Assembly (NCBI GenBank): GCA_020860745.1
Contig: JAJBTR010000415.1
Span: forward strand, 1 to 9,381
Direction of reading: 5' to 3'
Length of the DNA stretch: 9,381 nucleotides
From: Lachnospiraceae bacterium
GTDB taxonomy: Bacteria; Bacillota; Clostridia; Lachnospirales; Lachnospiraceae
The notes beneath the pieces were generated by a model. It made no database searches and had not been told where the DNA came from. It saw only the letters and a program-made list of their open reading frames with translations. The stretch's first letter is position 1, and each line of letters begins with the position of its first letter. Below are positions 1-5,832 of this stretch, piece after piece. A program made the translations under genes and the position numbers.

Positions 1-4
1 TATT

Positions 5-706
5 ATGGCAGTAGTAGATCTCAGCAAAGAAATCCCCGGTTTTGACAACGGTGCGTACGAAGTTCCCGAGTGGGTTTTCGATGGTAATCCGGCCCTGGTC
101 ATCAATCACATGCAAGAAGGCATTGCAGGAACCGGCAAATTCTCCGGAGCTCCCTTTGATCAGGAAGTGGCAGCTATGAAGCGCTACAACACCATTGAGA
201 ATCAAAAGAAACTGATTGCCGCTTTCCGCGAGCGCAATCTCCCGATTTTCTGGGTTGCAGTAGTTCCGAATCCGATTGAATTTACTCCGAAGTGGGGCTT
301 CATCTATGAAATGAACGACGCCTGCGCACCGGCAGGCCATCTTGACAATCCGGAAGTAGCCGAGGCCGTTCAGATCATGAAAGAACTTGGCCGTCTGCCG
401 TCTGAGCCGCTGTTCTGTCACACAGGCTGCTGTCCGCTGACCGACAATCATCTGGAGGTTATGCTCCGCCGCCACAATGTACAGGATATCGTACTGACCG
501 GCTGGACCATCCACTCCACCCTTTACAATTCTCTGATCCAGCTGACCGATCACTACTTCTCCGTAGTGGTTCCGAAGGACTGCTCCGGCTCTCCCGAGCG
601 CGACGAGGATTGTATGCAGGTTGTCATGAACAAGATGATGCGCATGTATGGTCTTGTCACCACTCTGGACGACGTCATCGCTCACCTTCCGGACAACAAC
701 AAATAA
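5..706 (+). CDS. Isochorismatase-fold (cysteine hydrolase family) protein with substituted catalytic residues
   Basis: 233 residues, near the usual size for a stand-alone isochorismatase-like hydrolase. The fold is recognisable from the first-strand motif PALVINHMQEG (residues 29-39, family form LLVIDMQ), the helix LEVMLRRHNVQDIVLTGW (150-167) and the segment FSVVVPKDCSGS (185-196). The family normally uses an Asp-Lys-Cys triad. By hand alignment these positions are His35 (or Asn34), His139 in FCHTGCC, and Thr172 in GWTIHSTLYNS, so all three are replaced. Known members hydrolyse amides (nicotinamidase, N-carbamoyl amidases) or a vinyl ether (EntB, PhzD); the chemistry here cannot be assigned, and a pseudoenzyme or a metal-assisted enzyme is possible (H35, H139 and nearby C138, C142 and C143 are candidate ligands). 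It is probably cytosolic, with no signal peptide. The start is four bases from the window edge, so its ribosome binding site and any upstream operon partners are not visible. It precedes the thiolase operon across a hairpin. Family is confident; function is unknown. Confidence 0.85.
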   Translation: MAVVDLSKEIPGFDNGAYEVPEWVFDGNPALVINHMQEGIAGTGKFSGAPFDQEVAAMKRYNTIENQKKLIAAFRERNLPIFWVAVVPNPIEFTPKWGFIYEMNDACAPAGHLDNPEVAEAVQIMKELGRLPSEPLFCHTGCCPLTDNHLEVMLRRHNVQDIVLTGWTIHSTLYNSLIQLTDHYFSVVVPKDCSGSPERDEDCMQVVMNKMMRMYGLVTTLDDVIAHLPDNNK

Positions 707-722
707 AAAGTCATTCTCAGTC

Positions 723-760
723 AAAGCCGCCGGAAAACTGTCTGTCTTTCGGCGGCTTTT
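723..760 (+). terminator. Hairpin terminator or intercistronic attenuator
   Basis: A perfect 10-bp stem pairs AAAGCCGCCG (723-732) with CGGCGGCTTT (750-759). It can extend inward by a G-T and two A-T pairs and ends in a short TTTT. It lies 17 bases after the stop of the isochorismatase-like gene. Only about 33 bases separate it from the thiolase start and no promoter is recognisable there, so it may be a leaky terminator that lowers expression of the downstream genes relative to the first gene. The T tract is short, so efficiency is uncertain. Confidence 0.75.
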
Positions 761-793
761 CCTAACGAAAAAACGTCAGTAAAGGAGTCCCCT

Positions 794-2084
794 ATGATTA
801 AATTAGGTAAATTTTCCCGTAGCGTTTCCATCATCGGCGTTGGCTGCACACCCTTTATGGACATCATTACCAACCCGGAGATGCAGGGTCTCACAGAGGG
901 AGAGCTGTTCGGCTATGCAGCAATCGAGGCCATGAAAGACGGAGGAATCACCCCCAAACACCTGCAAAGCTATTTTCATGCCCAGGCGTGTCCGTATGTC
1001 ATCTCAGACTACTCCAACGCCAACGTCCATGTAAACGACTGGTTTGGCGCCCGCGGTCTGGGATCCATCTCCCACTCGGAAGCCTGCTGCAGCGGATATT
1101 TTGCGCTGGACCTGGCAGCGCAGGCAGTCGCGTCCGGCAAATGTGATTTTGTACTCACCGGCGGCGTTGATATGGGTCTGGATAAAGCGGTGGACAATAT
1201 GCCGGCGCACTTCCGCGAACGCCTGCACACCTCCGGTTTTTCCCGCAACGTTAAATCTTCTTACGACCGGGGCATACACCAGATACGGTTTCAAGGCCGG
1301 CGAGTATATCCAGTTTGACGACCCCATCGCTTACTATAAACAGAAATATAACCTCAGCGATGAGAAAGTGGATGAGGCGCTCAATGCTATCGCGGTAAAC
1401 AACCGCCGCGCTGCCGCACACCATCCCCTTGCAGAACTTCGCACGGAATATTCCGAGATCGCGAAAAAAGCCGGCTATGATGATGTGATGGCCTACATGC
1501 GCTCCGATGAGCACAACTATAAAGTTACCGAGTATCTGCGCCGCGACGCCATGGAGGCACGCGCAGACGGCGCCGCCGCCTGCATCGTCTGCCCCACTGA
1601 GATTGCAAAACAGTACTGCGACAAACCTATTGAAATTCTGGGCATCGGCAACTGCGTGCTGGAAGCCATGACGCCGCATCTGGAGATTGTCGGCACCCGC
1701 GAAGTATTCCGTCAGGTTTACGAGGTTACCGGCGTAAAACCCGAAGAGATCGATCTGCTGATGACCAATGATTTCTTCATGTCCTCCGCCTTTGTAGCCG
1801 CGGAAGAATCCGGCTACATCCCCGCCGGACAGGTATGGGATTACGCTCTGGCAGGCCGCACCGCGTTCGACGGCGACAAACCCATCAACACCAACGGCGG
1901 CCGCTGTTCTTTCGGACACGCCCATGCTGCCTCCGGTCTTGCTGACATCTATGAAACTGTATTGCAGATGCGCGGTCTGGCCAACGAGCGCCAGGTGAAA
2001 AAGCTGCCGAAAACCGCTCTGATCCGCGGGTTCGGCGGCGGCTCTCACAATCTGTGTGCCATCATTCTGAGAACAGTGGAATAA
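794..2084 (+). pseudogene. Thiolase family protein (SCP-x/PhlC-like), interrupted by a frame break near 1269-1272
   Basis: Two consecutive reading frames together encode a thiolase-type acyltransferase. The first (794-1318) gives an N-terminal part with the nucleophile region SEACCSGYFALDLAAQ (first Cys = residue 98, matching the family ACxSG motif). The second continues from about 1272 to 2084 with TNDFFMSSAFVAAEESGYIP, then NTNGGRCSFGHAHAASG (the His of the family GHP/GHxxxxSG motif), then the C-terminal GFGGGSHN loop. Removing one G from the GGGG at 1269-1272 joins them as SSYDRAYTRYGFKAGEY and gives 429 residues, a normal length. As given, translation ends at TGA 1316-1318 and the second half has no ribosome binding site. 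Start 794 is supported by AAAGGAG (781-787). The next gene encodes a DUF35 protein, the usual obligate partner of SCP-x type thiolases (archaeal HMG-CoA pathway, BbsAB, PhlCB). The expected role is C-C bond cleavage or formation with an acyl-CoA. NDFF replaces the HDCF of most SCP-x thiolases. The break may be an assembly error. Confidence 0.85.
1268..1274 (+). other. Frame-break site in the thiolase gene (G4 run)
   Basis: The upstream frame reads GAC CGG GGC ATA. The downstream coding frame needs GAC CGG GCA TAC, which is reached by skipping one G of the run 1269-1272. Protein similarity to thiolases is good on both sides of this point and absent in the other frame, which locates the break to within a few codons. 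An extra G (net +1) explains it; a loss of two bases would also restore frame. Confidence 0.75.
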
Positions 2085-2090
2085 AGGAGG
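2085..2090 (+). promoter_or_regulatory. Ribosome binding site AGGAGG that fixes the start of the zinc-ribbon gene
   Basis: A full AGGAGG begins on the base after the thiolase TAA. It is 2 bases from the ATG at 2093 but 8 bases from the in-frame ATG at 2099, so 2099 is the better start. This excludes the upstream in-frame ATG at 2054, which lies inside the thiolase. Confidence 0.8.
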
Positions 2091-2098
2091 TTATGACT

Positions 2099-2509
2099 AT
2101 GAAGATGGAACGAACTGTTAAACGGTTCTATGAGGAACTGGAAAACGGCAAAATCATGGGGCGCAAATGCACAAAATGCGGCAACATTGAATATCCCCCC
2201 GTCATCGCCTGCAACCGCTGCGGGTGCTTTGACACGGAGTGGGTGGAGATGAGCGGCAGAGGCACCATCAACGAAATTGTCCTCCCCTCCCGGATGAGCG
2301 ACCCTGACTGTGAGGTATTCCAGCCCTACGGCATGTGTGTATTTCAGCCGGAAGAGGATGCGCGCGAGATCAACGTCATCGTCCGCGGCATCAGACCTGA
2401 AGACAAGGAGGCGCTGGAAGCAAAGATGCCGCTGCCCGTCCAGGCCAGCATCTACCAGCGGGAAGGCTACTGCGCCGTGGTCTATGACCTGGTCGATCAG
2501 AACGAATAA
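2099..2509 (+). CDS. DUF35 zinc-ribbon/OB-fold partner of the thiolase
   Basis: 136 residues from the ATG chosen by ribosome-binding-site spacing. An N-terminal helix (VKRFYEELENGKIMGRKC) leads into a rubredoxin-like zinc ribbon with four cysteines: C24 and C27 (CTKCG), then C38 and C41 (CNRCG). After this comes an OB-fold with typical strands SGRGTINEIVLPSR and EINVIVRGI. This domain order is that of the DUF35 (OB_aCoA_assoc) family, which binds acyl-CoA and forms a complex with SCP-x type thiolases; known examples are the archaeal acetoacetyl-CoA thiolase/HMG-CoA synthase channelling protein, BbsA and PhlB. Its position 14 bases after the thiolase and 12 bases before the phosphotransacylase supports an acyl-transfer complex that hands acyl-CoA onward. 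The family is clear from sequence; the substrate is unknown. Confidence 0.92.
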   Translation: MKMERTVKRFYEELENGKIMGRKCTKCGNIEYPPVIACNRCGCFDTEWVEMSGRGTINEIVLPSRMSDPDCEVFQPYGMCVFQPEEDAREINVIVRGIRPEDKEALEAKMPLPVQASIYQREGYCAVVYDLVDQNE

Positions 2510-2521
2510 GGGAGAGCTGCT

Positions 2522-3439
2522 ATGGAATTTCATTCATTCAAAGAACTGATTCAGCATGTACAGGGACAGCCGTCGCAGGCGCGCGTCGCCGTGGCGGCTG
2601 CCGGAGACGAACACACGCTGGAAGCCGTGCTGAAAGCGCGTGCGGAGGGAATCATTTCCCCCATTTTAGTAGGGGACAAAGCCGTGATCGACGCCTGCCT
2701 CAATCGGGCAGGCGAAACGGTCCCCGCCGATGATATTTATCATATTCCCGATTTAGCTCAGGCTGCTGAAAAGGCAGTGTCTCTGGTTCGGGAAGGCAAA
2801 GCAGATTTTCTGATGAAAGGCAAACTGGATACTGCGATCCTTCTTAAAGCAGTGGTCAACAAACAGCTGGGTCTCGGAACGGGAAGCACCATGAGCCATT
2901 TCGCACTGTTTGAAGTCCCCGGTTATCATAAGCTGCTGGCCGCCGTGGACGGCGGCATGGTGACCTACCCAACGCTTCCTCAGAAGAAAGATATCATTGA
3001 GAACACAGTCTCTACCCTCAGGAATATGGGATATGACTGCCCTAAAGTAGGTGTTCTGGCCTGTGTCGAGAAGCTCAATCCCAAAATGCCGGAAACGGTG
3101 GAGGCAGATGCGCTGAAGCAGATGAATCTGGCCGGAGAGATCAGAAACTGCATCGTGGAAGGTCCGGTCTCCTACGACTGCGCCATGAGCCGCGAAATCG
3201 CCGATTACAAAGGCTATCAGAGCCCGGTGAGCGGAGATTGTGACGTGCTGGTAGCACCGAACATTCATGTGGGAAATATCATGGGAAAAATGTTTTCCGT
3301 GACCTGTCGGGCGAAGCTGGCCGGCATGGTGGTGGGAGCCCGATGTCCCATCGTCATGACCAGCCGCGGTTCTACGGCGGAGGAAAAGTATCTCTCCATC
3401 GTGCTGGCTGCTTCCACCATTCACCAGAAAGGAGACTGA
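2522..3439 (+). CDS. ptb: Phosphate butyryltransferase-type phosphotransacylase
   Basis: 305 residues, the usual length of Ptb (about 300) and shorter than typical Pta. It converts acyl-CoA plus phosphate to acyl phosphate plus CoA. Recognisable segments are the N-terminal Rossmann-like half, ADFLMKGKLDTAILLKAVV (95-113), the glycine/serine loop GLGTGSTMSHFALFEVPG (117-134), EGPVSYDCAMS (213-223), and DVLVAPNIHVGNIMGKM (241-257). The C-terminal active-site region PIVMTSRGSTAEEKYLSI (276-293) is typical of the Pta/Ptb family. The ribosome binding site GGGAG (2510-2514) lies 7 bases before the ATG. The kinase gene follows after one base, the standard ptb-buk arrangement of clostridia. Association with a thiolase rather than with crotonase and acyl-CoA dehydrogenase genes suggests a role in a specific catabolic route, not general butyrate fermentation. 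The acyl chain preference (acetyl, propionyl, butyryl or branched) cannot be told from sequence. Confidence 0.92.
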   Translation: MEFHSFKELIQHVQGQPSQARVAVAAAGDEHTLEAVLKARAEGIISPILVGDKAVIDACLNRAGETVPADDIYHIPDLAQAAEKAVSLVREGKADFLMKGKLDTAILLKAVVNKQLGLGTGSTMSHFALFEVPGYHKLLAAVDGGMVTYPTLPQKKDIIENTVSTLRNMGYDCPKVGVLACVEKLNPKMPETVEADALKQMNLAGEIRNCIVEGPVSYDCAMSREIADYKGYQSPVSGDCDVLVAPNIHVGNIMGKMFSVTCRAKLAGMVVGARCPIVMTSRGSTAEEKYLSIVLAASTIHQKGD

Positions 3440-3440
3440 G

Positions 3441-4550
3441 ATGGAACATATATTAGCATTAAACCCGGGCTCTACCTCCACCAAAATCGCGGTCTTTGAG
3501 GGTGAGACCCCTCTGTTCATTGAAACCATCCGCCACACGGCAGAAGAACTGGATGGCTTCGAGCATGTCACAGACCAGTATGAATTCCGCAAAAATCTGG
3601 TCCTGGAATGTCTGTCCACACACGGCATCGCCTTAAACATGCTGGACGCCGTGGTTTCCCGGGGCGGTCTGCTGGCTCCCATCCACGCCGGAGCCTACAC
3701 GGTCAACGAGGACATGATCTGGCAGCTGCGCTGCCGTCCCCAGCAGGAACACGCCTCCAATGTGGGCGCTCTCATCGCTCACGCCATTGCGGAGCCACTG
3801 GGTATTAACGCCTATATCTATGACGGCGTCACCGTAGACGAACTGACCGAGATCAACCGTGTCACAGGCCTGCCGGAGTTTCACCGCAAAGGCATCGGAC
3901 ACAACCTGAATACCCGGGCGGCCGCGATGCGATATGCCAGAGAGCAGGGCAGGGACTACCGCAACATTACCGTAATCGTCGCCCACCTCGGCGGCGGCAT
4001 CTCCGTCAACCTCCACCACAAAGGTCGGATTGTGGACTTTATCAGCGATGACGAGGGGCCTTTTTCACCGGAGCGGGCCGGCGGGCTGCCTGTATTTGAC
4101 GTCATCCACAAATGCTTTCGGGATGGGGAGACCGATGCGGGCATGATGAAGCTGGTGAAACGTCAGAGCGGACTTATGGCTCATCTGGGAACCACAGACT
4201 GTCAGGAGATTGAGGCAAGAATCGACCGGGGCGACGAATATGCCCGCCTGGTCTATGACGCCATGGCGCTGCAGATTGCAAAAAACATCGCCAAATGCGC
4301 ACCAGTGGTCAGCGGCCAGGTTGACGCCATCCTCATCACAGGCGGCATCGCGCATTCCAGGCGCATTACTGATGAAATCACGTCCCGCGTCCGCTTCCTT
4401 GCGCCGGTCATGATCTATGCCGGGGAGGACGAAATGCAGTCGCTGGTTCTCGGCTGCCTCAGAGTTCTTCGGGGACAGGAGCAGGCACAGACCTATGTAA
4501 GGGCGGAGGATCCCATTGCATATCGCGGAGGTACCTATGAAACAACGTAA
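3441..4550 (+). CDS. buk: Butyrate kinase-type short-chain acyl kinase
   Basis: 369 residues, slightly longer than most butyrate kinases (about 355). It transfers phosphate from acyl phosphate to ADP, giving ATP and the free acid. It belongs to the ASKHA superfamily. The first phosphate-binding loop is ALNPGSTSTKIAVFE (6-20). The second motif, VIVAHLGGGISV, is followed by a GRIVDF strand and the butyrate-kinase signature DDEGPFSPERAGGLP. The adenosine motif is DAILITGGIAHS near the C-terminus. The EGPFSPER signature separates it from acetate kinase. AAAGGAG at 3428-3434 lies 6 bases before the ATG, and the gene starts one base after the ptb stop. Its last 14 bases overlap the next gene, implying translational coupling with the transporter. 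It is the ATP-yielding step of the proposed pathway. The physiological acid could be butyrate, isobutyrate, propionate or another short acid. Confidence 0.93.
   Translation: MEHILALNPGSTSTKIAVFEGETPLFIETIRHTAEELDGFEHVTDQYEFRKNLVLECLSTHGIALNMLDAVVSRGGLLAPIHAGAYTVNEDMIWQLRCRPQQEHASNVGALIAHAIAEPLGINAYIYDGVTVDELTEINRVTGLPEFHRKGIGHNLNTRAAAMRYAREQGRDYRNITVIVAHLGGGISVNLHHKGRIVDFISDDEGPFSPERAGGLPVFDVIHKCFRDGETDAGMMKLVKRQSGLMAHLGTTDCQEIEARIDRGDEYARLVYDAMALQIAKNIAKCAPVVSGQVDAILITGGIAHSRRITDEITSRVRFLAPVMIYAGEDEMQSLVLGCLRVLRGQEQAQTYVRAEDPIAYRGGTYETT
4527..4531 (+). promoter_or_regulatory. Ribosome binding site GGAGG for the first MFS gene, inside the kinase gene
   Basis: GGAGG lies 5 bases before the ATG at 4537, and both sit within the end of the kinase reading frame. 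This favours 4537 over the in-frame ATG at 4516, which would only add a short hydrophilic MHIAEVP segment and has no well-placed site. Confidence 0.75.
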
Positions 4551-5763
4551 ACGGCTGGTTTACGCCGTCACAGGCGTGATTGTGCTTCTCTTTATCGGAA
4601 TTATTTTTGCCTGGAGCGTACTGTCCATTCCCATTGCGGAGGAATTTACCGACTGGTCTAAAGCTCAGCTCTCCATGACGTTCACCATCGCAATCAGCTG
4701 TTTCTGTCTGGGAGGCATGGTCGGCGGTCTGTTTCACAAATGGCTCAGCACACAGATATGGCTGCTTCTGGCAGGCGCACTGTCTCTCGCCGGCTTTCTG
4801 ATCGCCTCCCGCGCAGGCACTCCCCCCGTCCTCTATATCGGGTTCGGGATCCTATGCGGTCTGGGAATCGGCATTGCTTACAATATTGTGATCAGCGCTG
4901 TGAGCCACTGGTTCCCCGACCAGCCGGGCCTCATCTCCGGTATTCTGATGATGGGCTTCGGCTTCAGCGGCTTTGCCATCGGAAAGCTCTACCAGGCCTG
5001 GACCCCGCAGACCATAGGCGGATGGCGCCTCTCTTTTACCGTGCTCGGCATTGTAATCGGAGTGGTTCTGCAGGTGTGCGGTTTTATCATCCGCGAACCG
5101 GGAAAAGAATTTACTCCGCCCGCCGCAGCAAAAAAGAAGGCGGTTCATCCCACACAGGATCTGACCTCATCCCAGATGATCCGACAGCGATCTTTCCGCC
5201 TGTTCTACCTGTGGGCGGTTCTCCTCACTGCCTGCGGGATGGTGATACTCTCCCAGGCCAGCAGCATAACAATGGACGTCAATGCCGCCCTGCCCCAGGC
5301 TGCGATCGCCACTATTGTCGGCATGGTTTCCATATTTAACGCCATCGGCCGCGTGACCCTGGGAGCTCTGTTTGACCGGTTTGGCAGCACCGCTGTGATA
5401 CAGACTATGAACGGTCTGTTTTTCGCTTCCGCCTGCCTGCTCTTCTTTGCGCTGCGACAAAACAACGACATCTGCCTGATTACAGGATTTGCCGCGGGAG
5501 GTCTGGGTTACGGGGGAATCCCGACCATGAATAGCGCGTTTGCCAGTTCTCACTACGGCATGAAGCACTATTCCCCGAATTTTTCCATTATTAACACCAG
5601 CCTGCTCATCGCTTCCTTTGGAAGCACAGCAGCCGGTGCCCTGTATGACGCGGCGGGATCTTATATTCCGACCTGCCTGATTATGGGAGCGCTGGCCATC
5701 GCCGGAACAGGAATCTCTTTGGCCATTTATATCTGTGACAAAAACAGCAACCCGATCCCTTAA
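4537..5763 (+). CDS. MFS transporter, OFA (oxalate/formate antiporter)-like
   Basis: 408 residues with about twelve hydrophobic segments in two halves, split by a charged central loop (EPGKEF to QDLTSSQMIRQ, about residues 187-215). The first segment, FAWSVLSIPIAEEFTDWSKAQ, and the loop HWFPDQPGLISGILMMGFG match the OFA-type pattern (AWSV, W followed by Q, and WF-DxxGLxxGI-MG after TM4). GALFDRFG in the second half is the MFS motif-A type loop between TM8 and TM9. Members exchange or take up small carboxylates; OxlT swaps oxalate for formate. Overlap with the kinase gene points to uptake of the pathway substrate or exchange of substrate for the short-chain acid product. This is inference from context; the substrate is not readable. 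The membrane location is confident. Confidence 0.9.
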   Translation: MKQRKRLVYAVTGVIVLLFIGIIFAWSVLSIPIAEEFTDWSKAQLSMTFTIAISCFCLGGMVGGLFHKWLSTQIWLLLAGALSLAGFLIASRAGTPPVLYIGFGILCGLGIGIAYNIVISAVSHWFPDQPGLISGILMMGFGFSGFAIGKLYQAWTPQTIGGWRLSFTVLGIVIGVVLQVCGFIIREPGKEFTPPAAAKKKAVHPTQDLTSSQMIRQRSFRLFYLWAVLLTACGMVILSQASSITMDVNAALPQAAIATIVGMVSIFNAIGRVTLGALFDRFGSTAVIQTMNGLFFASACLLFFALRQNNDICLITGFAAGGLGYGGIPTMNSAFASSHYGMKHYSPNFSIINTSLLIASFGSTAAGALYDAAGSYIPTCLIMGALAIAGTGISLAIYICDKNSNPIP

Positions 5764-5777
5764 AATCATCCGGGGCG

Positions 5778-5832
5778 GGGTTTACGAAAGGAAAACAGGT
5801 AAACAATATGAAAAAATCGAGGGTTTACGAAA
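5778..5832 (+). repeat. 12-bp direct repeat with an inverted copy around the start of the second MFS gene
   Basis: GGGTTTACGAAA occurs at 5778-5789 and again at 5821-5832, on either side of the ATG at 5808. Between them, GTAAAC at 5799-5804 is the inverse of the GTTTAC core present in both copies. It can therefore pair with the upstream copy, placing the GAAAGGAAA ribosome binding site in a loop, or with the downstream copy, placing the start codon in a loop. The stems are only 6 bp and AT-rich, so function is uncertain. Confidence 0.5.

Noticed and set aside
1251..2048. Long open frame on the minus strand opposite the thiolase
   Set aside because: It is a composition shadow of the GC-rich coding strand; its translation matches no recognisable family, while the plus strand carries clear thiolase motifs. 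The same applies to the antisense frame at 2753-3682.
2054..2098. Earlier in-frame start for the DUF35 gene
   Set aside because: It lies inside the end of the thiolase without a ribosome binding site, and AGGAGG at 2085-2090 is ideally placed for 2099.
5..4550. Identification as the anaerobic phloroglucinol degradation pathway
   Set aside because: The pathway also ends in thiolase and acyl kinase steps, but its hallmark enzymes (phloroglucinol reductase, cyclohydrolase, BKACE-type lyase) are not in this window, and the isochorismatase-fold protein is not part of it as I know it.
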